DNA from: Halalkalibaculum roseum
GTDB taxonomy: Bacteria; Bacteroidota; Rhodothermia; Balneolales; Balneolaceae
NCBI RefSeq assembly: GCF_011059145.1
Contig: NZ_JAALLT010000002.1
Location: forward strand, 186,001-250,000
DNA: 64,000 nucleotides
Reading direction: 5' to 3'
The translations under genes were made by a program, and so were the position numbers. Shown here in pieces: positions 53,625-61,890 of this stretch. The stretch's first letter is position 1; each line of letters opens with the position of its first letter. Below the pieces are notes generated by a model, which did not search any database, was not told where the DNA came from, and saw only the letters and a list, made by a program, of their open reading frames with translations.

Positions 53625-56600
53625 ATGATAGCACTCCGATGTAACGCTCAAGCCATTCTATTTATCATCATATTAACCGTTTTTGCAATAACAGGTTGCA
53701 GCAGTGATGACACCATGTTTAAAAGAATTCCCCCTTCAGATTCAGGTATAATCTTTCAAAATAGCATAGCTGAGGATGAATCGAATAATCCACTCGTGTA
53801 TGAATATCTCTACAATGGAGGCGGAGTAGCCGTAGCAGATTTCAATAACGACGGTTTGCAGGATCTCTATTTCACAGGGAATATGGTCAGCAATAAACTC
53901 TACCTGAATGAGGGGGATCTTCAATTCAGTGATGTCACAAAACCATCAGGCACGGCTGGAAGTGACAAATGGTACACCGGGGTCTCGGTTGTAGATATCA
54001 ACGGTGATGGCTTGCAGGATATTTATGTTTGTGCCGGACGGTGGAATGAGGCAGAGAGAAGGGAAAATGAATTGTATATCAACCAGGGCATGAATGAAGA
54101 TGGCATCCCGGAATTCATTGAACAATCTTCGGAATACGGTTTGAATGATGACAGCCACTCTACCCAGGCTGCTTTTTTTGATTATGATAACGATGGGGAT
54201 CTGGACCTTTACCTACTGGTTTCGGATCAACGGCAGAAAGCAACGACAGGAGGTAGCAGGGCTGATCAGGAAAGCCGGGAGTCTCCCAACCTGGACCGGC
54301 TTTACCGCAATGACTGGAATGAAGATGAGAAACGTCCGATGTATGTTGAGGTCGGAGACGAGGCCGGAATTACCAAAGACGGTTACGGATTGGGAGTAAA
54401 TATTTCCGACCTGAATGGAGACGGTTGGAAAGACATCTATGTAGCCAATGATTTTGCCTCAGACGATATACTTTGGATAAACAATGGCGATGGCACTTTC
54501 CGGGATGAGGCATATACCTATTTCAAGCATACCAGTTTCTCTTCGATGGGGACGGATATTCAAGATGTCAATAATGACGGTCTGCCGGATGTAGTCACGC
54601 TGGACATGCTTCCTGAGAACAATTTCAGGAAAAAGACCATGACCAATCCCAATAATTACATCAACTATGCGCGTAATGCTTTCGGCAGAATCAAACCGCA
54701 GTATACCAGGAATACGCTGCAGCTAAATCGAGGACCCAGAAAAGTTACCCGGGACTCTGTAGCACCGCCCGTTTTCAGTGAAATTGCCTATCTCTCAGGA
54801 ATTGCCGAGACCGATTGGAGTTGGGGCCCGCTACTGGCTGATTTTGATAACGATGGTTTACGGGATCTTTTAGTGACGAATGGAATTCCCGGGGATAAGA
54901 CGGATAAAGACTTTGTCAACTACAGAGATCGGCTCGGAAATATCGTCACTAATACCCAGCTAAGTGATTCTATCCCGGAAGTTAAAATTCCCAATTATAT
55001 CTACCGTAACAACGGAAATCTCCGTTTTGATGACCTAACAATAGAGTGGGGGCTGGATGAGGATACCTATTCCAACGGACTGGTATGGGCGGATCTGGAC
55101 AATGACGGTGATCTTGAGATTGTAATTAACAATATCAATCAGGATGCCTATCTGTACGAAAATACACTCAATGAACATTCACCACAAAACAGCAACTGGC
55201 TGCAGGTCAGGCTGAAAGGGAATAATAGAAACAGTAAAGCATTAGATGCCAAAGTCCGGATCTACTACGGGGATAGGGAGTCTCAGTTTTATGAATATAC
55301 CCCTTACCGGGGATACCTCTCCAGTGTTGAAAATATGGCCCATTTTGGCTTGGGTTCGGTATCAAAAGTAGATTCACTGGTGGTTTCCCGCAGTACAGGT
55401 GAACACTATGTGTGGAAGGATATTGAGGTTAATCAAAAATTTGAGGCAGATCTCACAACGGATGGAGAAACAATTTCAATGGATATGGTTACAGGGTTCA
55501 GCAGTCCCTCTTGGTTCAGAGAGGTATCTGATGAGCGAAACATCACCTATGAGCATGAGGAACTGGAATATGACGACTTCATGTATAACCGGCTGATGCC
55601 TCACAAGCTTTCCCAATACGGTCCCTCGCTTGCTGTCGGGGATATTGATAACAACGGTACGCAAGATCTTTTTGCCGGCGGCTCCTATGACAATCAGGGC
55701 ACCTTCTTTTTACAGGATCAAAACGGAGAATTCACGACAAGAGAACTCCCCCCAGATGAGAGCGATACACGAAAAACCCGGGAGGATGAAGGAACGCTGC
55801 TCTTCGATGCGGAAAATGATGGAGATTTGGACTTATATATCGTTAGCGGGAGTGTGGAAAACAGAAGGGGAAGTGACAATTTTCAGGATCGTTTTTATGA
55901 AAATGACGGGGAGGGAAGATTTAGCTATCGCCCGGAAGCTCTTCCTGATATTACGGAGAGCGGAATGGCGGTCCGGGCATCCGATTTTGACCGTGACGGT
56001 GACCTCGATCTATTTGTGGGCGGCAGGGTGGTTCCCAATTTTTACCCGCTTCCGGCATCCAGTTACCTCCTGAGAAACGACAGTGAATCTGGCGAGATCG
56101 TGTTTACTGATGTCACCCCCGATTTTGCCGAACCGCTTAGGGAGATCGGTATGATCAGCGATGCATTGTGGACCGACTTTGACAACGACGGGTGGACCGA
56201 TCTCATTTTGGCAGGGGAGTGGATGCCGCTGACATTTTTAAAAAATCGAGAGGGCAAACTGGTAGACATTACCGATGAATCAGGAATTTCGCAGCATAGC
56301 GGGTGGTGGAATAGCCTTGCCGGGGGAGACTTTGACCGTGATGGTGACATCGACTATATCGCTGGAAACCTAGGATTGAATTCCCTATACCAGGGCAGTG
56401 CTGAAGAGCCGGTTAGCATCTACGGTAAGGATTTTTCTGAACAGGGACTCTTTACCGGTCTGCCCACAACCTATATCCCCGATGCTGAGGGTATGAAAAA
56501 GGAGTTTCCGGTTCATCCCAGGGATGAGGTGTTGGAAATGCTGAGAAGGAGGGATGCACCCTTTCAATCACATGCCAATTACGGGCGTTCTACTCTCAAT

Positions 56601-57224
56601 GATATTTTCACGGAAGAGGATTTGAAGGATGCCGTCATTTTAAGAGCTCAGTATTTTGAGAGTGCCTACATTGAAAATCTGGGTGAGGGGAAATTTGCTA
56701 TTAGGGCGCTGCCGGTGGAAGCGCAATTTGCGCCTCTTTTCGGTATGATTGTGGATGATTTTAATGCTGACGGTAACCCGGATGTGTTGCTGAACGGCAA
56801 TGATTACGGGGCGCAGGTACAAATAGGCGGATACGATGCTTTGAATGGTCTATTGCTGAAGGGAGACGGAGCAGGAAATTTTGAACCTCTTTCTATTGCG
56901 GAGAGCGGGATATTTATCCCCGGGGATGGTAAAGCACTGGTTAAGGTTCAGGGAGCAGACGGAAGTTATTTAGCTTTTGCCAGTCAGAACAGTGGGCCCA
57001 TGAAGGTTTTCCGGGCTGAGGAGTCACCCGAAATCATTCCATTCGAGCCGATGGACGCCTATGCGATAATCTATTTTGAAAATGGAGCTAGCATGAAGCA
57101 GGAAGCCTATTATGGTTCCTCATTTCAATCAGCTTCGGGCAGGTTTATGGCGCTACCATCGGAGGTGGATTCTGTTGAGATTGTAGATTATTCCGGAGAG
57201 AAGAGATCTGTGGTTATGGAATAG
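53625..57224 (+). CDS. Large FG-GAP/VCBS repeat lipoprotein with ASPIC/UnbV domain (CRTAC1 family)
   Basis: Exported 1199-residue lipoprotein (signal ending ITGC, Cys25). It has many calcium-binding beta-propeller repeats of the form DFNNDGLQDLYF, DINGDGLQDIYV and DLNGDGWKDIYV, in two propellers (~60-510 and ~650-960). Between them is an ASPIC/UnbV-like segment (~525-605) with NSNWLQVRLKGNNRNSKALD and HFGLGSVSKVDSLVV. The C-terminal part is less repetitive. Such proteins often accompany SusCD pairs in Bacteroidota; the role is probably surface binding. A terminator separates it from susD, so it has its own promoter. No catalytic residues recognised. Confidence 0.9.
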   Translation: MIALRCNAQAILFIIILTVFAITGCSSDDTMFKRIPPSDSGIIFQNSIAEDESNNPLVYEYLYNGGGVAVADFNNDGLQDLYFTGNMVSNKLYLNEGDLQFSDVTKPSGTAGSDKWYTGVSVVDINGDGLQDIYVCAGRWNEAERRENELYINQGMNEDGIPEFIEQSSEYGLNDDSHSTQAAFFDYDNDGDLDLYLLVSDQRQKATTGGSRADQESRESPNLDRLYRNDWNEDEKRPMYVEVGDEAGITKDGYGLGVNISDLNGDGWKDIYVANDFASDDILWINNGDGTFRDEAYTYFKHTSFSSMGTDIQDVNNDGLPDVVTLDMLPENNFRKKTMTNPNNYINYARNAFGRIKPQYTRNTLQLNRGPRKVTRDSVAPPVFSEIAYLSGIAETDWSWGPLLADFDNDGLRDLLVTNGIPGDKTDKDFVNYRDRLGNIVTNTQLSDSIPEVKIPNYIYRNNGNLRFDDLTIEWGLDEDTYSNGLVWADLDNDGDLEIVINNINQDAYLYENTLNEHSPQNSNWLQVRLKGNNRNSKALDAKVRIYYGDRESQFYEYTPYRGYLSSVENMAHFGLGSVSKVDSLVVSRSTGEHYVWKDIEVNQKFEADLTTDGETISMDMVTGFSSPSWFREVSDERNITYEHEELEYDDFMYNRLMPHKLSQYGPSLAVGDIDNNGTQDLFAGGSYDNQGTFFLQDQNGEFTTRELPPDESDTRKTREDEGTLLFDAENDGDLDLYIVSGSVENRRGSDNFQDRFYENDGEGRFSYRPEALPDITESGMAVRASDFDRDGDLDLFVGGRVVPNFYPLPASSYLLRNDSESGEIVFTDVTPDFAEPLREIGMISDALWTDFDNDGWTDLILAGEWMPLTFLKNREGKLVDITDESGISQHSGWWNSLAGGDFDRDGDIDYIAGNLGLNSLYQGSAEEPVSIYGKDFSEQGLFTGLPTTYIPDAEGMKKEFPVHPRDEVLEMLRRRDAPFQSHANYGRSTLNDIFTEEDLKDAVILRAQYFESAYIENLGEGKFAIRALPVEAQFAPLFGMIVDDFNADGNPDVLLNGNDYGAQVQIGGYDALNGLLLKGDGAGNFEPLSIAESGIFIPGDGKALVKVQGADGSYLAFASQNSGPMKVFRAEESPEIIPFEPMDAYAIIYFENGASMKQEAYYGSSFQSASGRFMALPSEVDSVEIVDYSGEKRSVVME

Positions 57225-57263
57225 GGTTTGTTTTCTTTCAATACAATAGTATATCAATAAGCT

Positions 57264-57287
57264 GTTCCAAGCGTCCTCGCTTGGAAC
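57264..57287. repeat. Palindromic repeat, CAAGCG family, third copy
   Basis: GTTCCAAGCG-TCCT-CGCTTGGAAC: a perfect 10-bp stem sharing the CAAGCG/CGCTTG core with 6792-6844. Confidence 0.85.
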
Positions 57288-57589
57288 CTACCGGCTTGCC
57301 ATGGGCGCATGAAGCACGATAGCCATTAACTAATTTATTGCCCAACCTTCGGCACTGTTGTGCTGCTATTAGATTCTCAGGCTCAGGTTTTGCCAAATTT
57401 TCACTGTTTACCCCACACTTGCCAAAGGCACTCCTTCGGAGAAAGTCCGGGGCTACTATAGGTTATCCCGATGGGATATAATGTCGGCCGGTCTTCGAGG
57501 CCGGACATCCGCGTTAGATTTGAGATTCGAGAATATCGATATCATACCTCTCCTAATTAATAGCCAAATCTTAGATTAGTGTAGAAGGC

Positions 57590-57615
57590 TATTCCAAGTG
57601 TCCACGCTTGGAATA
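57590..57615. repeat. Palindromic repeat, CAAGCG family, fourth copy
   Basis: TATTCCAAGTG-TCCA-CGCTTGGAATA: an 11-bp stem with one T-G wobble and the same TCCA loop as the first copy. Confidence 0.85.
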
Positions 57616-57656
57616 ATCAGGTTTTAAATAGATTGGTACGCGGCTAAATCTTGATC

Positions 57657-58646
57657 TTAATTCGCACCCGTAAAATCAATCTTAGCCCAGACGGGCAGAT
57701 GGTCGGAGGTGGTATTCACATAGTCTTCAATGAAATTCTCAGCTTCAAAATAGATCTCTTCACTGGAAGCGGTATAATTGTTAAACAGCTCGTCGCTGAT
57801 AATAATATGGTCGATCAGATCAGAATAATCACCTGCTATGTAAGAAGACTGATTCGCATCCGATATTGATTCAGTTACTGCCCGGAAGCTGTTCTCAGCC
57901 ATGACAAAATCATCGTAAGGGGAAGGAGAGCTGTCATCGTAGATACTCACATCCACATCGTCGTTGTAATCGCCCAGTAGAATAATTCGGGTGTCGGGTT
58001 TTTCACTCTGCAAATAGGTATACAGTGACTCTGCAGCCCGTACACGCCGTTCATAGGCCTCCTCCAGTTCTTGTGTGTTGCCTGTGTTTGCCTTGGCGTG
58101 AATGACAATGGCATAGATAGGGGTACTCGTACCATTGTAATTGTAGTTGAAAGAAAAGTATAGCGGCAGACGTCCTGCCCAGTCATAGTCATCCTGTCCG
58201 GTAGTAATTGCTCCCGAAGAGAGCGAGTCAATGGTGTTGGTATTATATAAAAAGCCAAGTTTTTGATTGTAGGTGATATAATCGGCCACGAAACCGCGAT
58301 ATCCCGGCATGTATTTACTCAGGGTATCGAGTCCTGCCTGGCCGGTAATTTCCTGCAAACCGTAAAGATCGGCTTTCAAGGAATCGGCAATTCGTAAAAT
58401 ATTTTTTGTTCGTTGTATTCCTGCCTCGCTGCCGTAGAGATCATCTCCATATCGCTCAAGATTCCATGTTACGGTCTCCAGGATGCCATCAGGCGCTTCG
58501 GATTCCGTAGGAGAGGGATAGTCCGGTCCATTCTCTTCCGGCGGTTCAGGTTCCGTTACAGAGTCACTGAGGCAGGAAGAGGTTAAAAGGGCAATGAATG
58601 TGAACAGTATTAGCTTTGATGAATAGGTCTCAAAAAAGGTCTTCAA
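57657..58646 (-). CDS. Secreted endonuclease/exonuclease/phosphatase-family lipoprotein
   Basis: Exported metal-dependent phosphodiesterase or nuclease-like protein. The 329 residues carry a lipoprotein signal (FIALLTSSC, Cys25) and an acidic Pro/Glu linker. The EEP fold shows TVTWNLERYGDDLYG, LYGLQEITG (metal-binding Glu), VIHAKANTG, RIILLGDYNDDVDVS and the final TTSDHLPVWAKI with catalytic Asp-His. It could act on extracellular DNA or phosphodiesters. Its start overlaps the end of the UspA gene by 17 nt. Confidence 0.9.
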   Translation of the reverse strand: MKTFFETYSSKLILFTFIALLTSSCLSDSVTEPEPPEENGPDYPSPTESEAPDGILETVTWNLERYGDDLYGSEAGIQRTKNILRIADSLKADLYGLQEITGQAGLDTLSKYMPGYRGFVADYITYNQKLGFLYNTNTIDSLSSGAITTGQDDYDWAGRLPLYFSFNYNYNGTSTPIYAIVIHAKANTGNTQELEEAYERRVRAAESLYTYLQSEKPDTRIILLGDYNDDVDVSIYDDSSPSPYDDFVMAENSFRAVTESISDANQSSYIAGDYSDLIDHIIISDELFNNYTASSEEIYFEAENFIEDYVNTTSDHLPVWAKIDFTGAN

Positions 58647-59529
58647 GATCTTCGATTTTGCTCTTTGGATTAATGCTTAGTACCGCACAATTCACGTGAC
58701 GGACCACATTTGCAGTGGTGCTGCCCACCATAAGATAATCGATGCCTGTTCTGCCGACGGTTGACATGATGATCAGATCGTGTGGATTGTTTAGGTTGTA
58801 ATTATAAATAGCTTCGTGTGGCGTGTCGGATGAGGCGATTACATTGGTCTCAACCTGATCGCCGATTTCGTGAAACTCCTCTTTAGCCAGCAACTTCAAA
58901 CGCTGCTGCCTTAGGGATATTACCGATTCATCCGGTTTATCGAAGTCATCGTCTTCCACACTTAAAATGTGCAGCAGCTCCAGCTTTGAGCCCGCTTTTT
59001 CTGCGATCTCCTTTGCGATGGGAAAGGCCTGTTTGGAATGTTCGGAAAAATCAGTTGTAAGCAGTATGCTATCAAAGCTGGTAAGCTCACGTTCTTTGTT
59101 TACGATCAAAACAGGAATATGGGCCATACGTAGCACTTTTTCAGAAACAGATCCCAGAAAGAAACGGGAAAATCCGGTCCGCCCATGGGTATTCATGACG
59201 ATCATATTAAAATCTTTGGCCTGATCGATTATCGATTGTGCCGGGTTACCCATAGAGACAAGCGGTTCACTGAGATATTTTTCGTCAATCTCTGCGGCTG
59301 ACATTTCCTTCAGACGGTTGGTAAGTGCCTCTTCGATTTGTTCATAGTCCTCCATAGGTGTAGAGGAGATATCGAATGAATAGGGTGTGTTAAGCTCATT
59401 CACCGGCATATATGAGTGAAACGGAGTGATACGTCCGTTGTAGAGTTTGGCTACGGTTTCGGCGGAGTGCAACGCGTTAACGCTGACATCAGAAAAATCG
59501 AGGGGGACCAGAATATTTATCTCTTTCAT
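58630..59529 (-). CDS. Universal stress protein, tandem UspA domains
   Basis: Cytosolic nucleotide-binding stress protein. The 299 residues contain two Usp domains (1-~150 and ~150-290). Each has the ATP-binding G-x2-G-x9-G-S/T pattern: GRTGFSRFFLGSVS in the first and GRTGIDYLMVGSTT in the second. Each starts with a typical strand, INILVPLDFSD or SILLTTDFSE. The gene sits 58 nt after corA and overlaps the nuclease gene, so the three may be one operon. No special regulator is seen. Confidence 0.94.
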   Translation of the reverse strand: MKEINILVPLDFSDVSVNALHSAETVAKLYNGRITPFHSYMPVNELNTPYSFDISSTPMEDYEQIEEALTNRLKEMSAAEIDEKYLSEPLVSMGNPAQSIIDQAKDFNMIVMNTHGRTGFSRFFLGSVSEKVLRMAHIPVLIVNKERELTSFDSILLTTDFSEHSKQAFPIAKEIAEKAGSKLELLHILSVEDDDFDKPDESVISLRQQRLKLLAKEEFHEIGDQVETNVIASSDTPHEAIYNYNLNNPHDLIIMSTVGRTGIDYLMVGSTTANVVRHVNCAVLSINPKSKIEDLEDLF

Positions 59530-59587
59530 ATCTCTCAGACTTATTCAGAATTTATTGAAATATAACCAAGCGGAGTCAATAATAAAC

Positions 59588-60712
59588 CTAAAGCCAATCT
59601 TTTCTTTTAAAATAAATGACCATAATAATGGCAACAATAATCATGCTAGCCCATGCCGCGGGGTAGCCCCAGTACCAGCTTAACTCAGGCATGTTGTATG
59701 GACTGGCTTGCGGATCGAAATTCATCCCATACACGCCGGCAATAAAGGTGATGGGGATAAAGATGGTAGCAATGATGGTAAGTACCTTCATCACCTCGTT
59801 CATTTTATTGCTTACCTGCGACATATACATGTCGTGCATGCCCAAAATCATATCCCGGTAATTATCGACGTTGTCAATAATCTGAACCATATGGTCATAG
59901 ACATCTCGCAGGTATACCTTGATGCTCTCATCTACAAACTTGGTATCATCCCGAATCACTGAATTTATAACATCACGCAGAGGCCAAACGCTCTTTCTAA
60001 AGAAAATCGCTTCCCTTCGTAAGCCATGAATGTGGTGCAAGGTGTCCTGTCCGGGGTCATCAATCAGTATCTCCTCGGTTTCTTCCAGACGATCTCCAAG
60101 CTCATTGAGCACACCAAAATAGTAGTCCACAATGTTATCGATGATCGCATAGGTTAGGTAGTCGGGACCGAAACGGCGCAGACGGGTTCCAACCACTTTC
60201 AAACGTTCCAGTACCGGTGAAAAATGAGGCATATCGCTCTCCTGAAATGACAGGACGTAGTTTTGTCCTAATACAATGCTGATTTGTTCCGATTCCAGGA
60301 TGACCGGTTCCTCCTTGGTGTAGTGCATCATACGAAGTACAAAGAAGATATTATCCTCATACTCTTCCACCTTTGGACGTTGAGAAGTGTTGAGAATATC
60401 TTCCTGAACAAGAGGATGCAGGTTAAAATAGGCCCAAATGGATTGCAGTTTTTCAATATCGTGGAGCCCTTTAACGCTGATCCAGGTTTTAGAGGGATTC
60501 TCCAGGTACGGCCTGCACTCTTCGATTTCGGTAATCTCAATACTCTCGATATGATCTTCCGAATAATCATGGATAGTGATTGATACTTCCTCGACACGTT
60601 TTTCACCAACGTGATGCAGGGTACCGGGGGCCGAGCCCGCTTTTTTTGACTGATGTGATCTCCTTCCGCGTATTTTCGGTAATCTTCTGGAAAACTTTCT
60701 TTTCTTAGCCAT
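59588..60712 (-). CDS. corA: Magnesium/cobalt transporter CorA
   Basis: Pentameric Mg2+ channel of the inner membrane. The 374 residues form a large cytosolic domain with SVKGLHDIEKLQSIWAYFNL and HPLVQEDILNTSQRPKVEEY, followed by long helices. Two membrane segments are joined by the selectivity motif GMN in FIAGVYGMNFDP. A short basic end (YFKRKDWL) closes it. The N-terminus has a Lys/Arg-rich extension of about 30 residues. Downstream are the UspA and nuclease genes on the same strand. Confidence 0.96.
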   Translation of the reverse strand: MAKKRKFSRRLPKIRGRRSHQSKKAGSAPGTLHHVGEKRVEEVSITIHDYSEDHIESIEITEIEECRPYLENPSKTWISVKGLHDIEKLQSIWAYFNLHPLVQEDILNTSQRPKVEEYEDNIFFVLRMMHYTKEEPVILESEQISIVLGQNYVLSFQESDMPHFSPVLERLKVVGTRLRRFGPDYLTYAIIDNIVDYYFGVLNELGDRLEETEEILIDDPGQDTLHHIHGLRREAIFFRKSVWPLRDVINSVIRDDTKFVDESIKVYLRDVYDHMVQIIDNVDNYRDMILGMHDMYMSQVSNKMNEVMKVLTIIATIFIPITFIAGVYGMNFDPQASPYNMPELSWYWGYPAAWASMIIVAIIMVIYFKRKDWL

Positions 60713-60781
60713 ATTCGCTTTTCATGAACAATGAGTGGTTATCCAAATATGTGGAAGGGGAAAGGCTTTTCCAAGAATATT

Positions 60782-60958
60782 TCAACCCTCTTCAGACCGT
60801 TCCCGTTCTTTTCGTTTCAGGATCCAGTGTATGATAGGAGGTGCAAAGAGAATAGCGATGATCAGCTGGCCCGTATACAGGTAAATTAATGCAGTGGCCA
60901 GTACACAAAGCAGAAGTATAACAAAAGAGATGTAATAGGTTTTCTGCTTCAGATTCAT
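60782..60958 (-). CDS. Small two-helix membrane protein
   Basis: Not recognised. The 58-residue product from the ATG at 60958 has two hydrophobic segments (YYISFVILLLCVLATALIYL and LIIAILFAPPIIHWIL) and a charged end KRKERERSEEG. A longer in-frame start at 61066 would put a palindromic element inside the gene, so the shorter form is preferred. It lies 69 nt upstream of corA on the same strand. Confidence 0.6.
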   Translation of the reverse strand: MNLKQKTYYISFVILLLCVLATALIYLYTGQLIIAILFAPPIIHWILKRKERERSEEG

Positions 60959-61030
60959 TCTTAGCTTATGATATTTGGCAGACCGTGTTGACCACAATAG
61001 CGACACGGAGCGATATATAAAATCAAAAAG

Positions 61031-61064
61031 GATGTCATCCCGGATCGGGGTCCGGGATAACATC
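61031..61064. repeat. GC-rich palindrome between corA region and OmpA gene
   Basis: GATGTCATCCCGGA pairs with TCCGGGATAACATC around TCGGGG, with a single C-A mismatch. It resembles the ATCCCGGA/TCCGGGAT palindromes scattered in other bacterial genomes. Confidence 0.75.
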
Positions 61065-61120
61065 AATGGTTCTTTTGAGTACTCCGTGTATCTTAGTGTA
61101 TCTACGTGGTGTATATAAAC

Positions 61121-61810
61121 CTAGTTTACCTCTCCCAGCTCCCCGTTTCTGGCGGCACGTTTGAGTTCTTCATTGGCATAGATCGCAATTTCGACTCTGC
61201 GATTTTGCTGCCGACCTTCAACAGTATTGTTGGTGGCGATAGGCTGTTCCTCACCATAGCCGATGATTGTCATTCGTTCGGGATCTACATCGAGAAAAGC
61301 GGCATATTCTGCTACTGATTTGGCTCGCTTTTCAGAAAGCTGCTGGTTGTACTCTTCGGTACCGGTGTTGTCGGTATGTCCGGCAAACAGGATATTGGTA
61401 TCATCGTACTTTTTAAGAGTTTCAGCCAGTTGAGCAATATTCTCACGTGACTGATCCCTTAACGCATACGAATTGACATCAAATAGTATACCCGAGTCGA
61501 AGGTAATTTTTATACCCTCACCGACACGCTCAATCTTAGCATTTTTAAGATCTTCTCTCAGTTCCCGAGCCTGGCGGTCCATATAGTTTCCGATAGCAGC
61601 TCCTGCGGCTCCTCCGATGGCAGCACCGATAATAGCTCCGTTTACGGTGTTACCGGCTGCCTTACCGATTACAGCGCCTGCCAGTGCTCCCGCTCCGGCT
61701 CCAATGGTTCCGCCTTTGGCGGTTTTACTCCAGTTCTGGCAACTGGTGACACTCAAAGCCATAAGGCTTAGGCATAGCGTTACAATCAAGGCATGTTTAG
61801 ATAGTTTCAT
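61121..61810 (-). CDS. OmpA-family lipoprotein with glycine-zipper domain
   Basis: Outer-membrane lipoprotein that binds peptidoglycan. The 229 residues have a lipoprotein signal (Cys24 in LMALSVTSC). A glycine-zipper part follows (GGTIGAGAGALAGAVIGKAA and GAIIGAAIGGAAGAAIGNYM, ~33-75). The OmpA domain contains ILFAGHTDNTGTEEYNQQLS, RAKSVAEYAAFL and GYGEEQPIATNNTVEGRQQN, which hold the conserved diaminopimelate-binding Asp and Arg. This YiaD-like arrangement is common. It is 80 nt downstream of the permease gene. Confidence 0.94.
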   Translation of the reverse strand: MKLSKHALIVTLCLSLMALSVTSCQNWSKTAKGGTIGAGAGALAGAVIGKAAGNTVNGAIIGAAIGGAAGAAIGNYMDRQARELREDLKNAKIERVGEGIKITFDSGILFDVNSYALRDQSRENIAQLAETLKKYDDTNILFAGHTDNTGTEEYNQQLSEKRAKSVAEYAAFLDVDPERMTIIGYGEEQPIATNNTVEGRQQNRRVEIAIYANEELKRAARNGELGEVN

Positions 61811-61890
61811 AAAATTGGTCTGTGTTTAGAATTCAACTGCATAATAAGAACTTTTCTTCTCTACTCAACACAAACTAACTAAAGAAACAC

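Larger units (their letters stand above)
57225..57656. other. Intergenic region between convergent genes, with several palindromes
   Basis: 432 bp without a gene. Besides the two listed repeats it has CTCC-TTC-GGAG at 57431-57441. It also has CCGGTCT-TCG-AGGCCGG at about 57489-57505, enclosed by ATGTC/GACAT. The mix of GC-rich hairpins in an AT-rich spacer resembles a cluster of dispersed palindromic elements. Confidence 0.55.

Noticed and set aside
55630-56073. 147-codon plus-strand frame
   Set aside because: Alternative frame within the FG-GAP lipoprotein gene; the DxDxDG repeats are only in the long frame.
57421-57508. GC-rich stretch with TTCG hairpins that looked like a structural RNA remnant
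   Set aside because: No tRNA, rRNA or tmRNA core could be traced; left as palindromic intergenic sequence.
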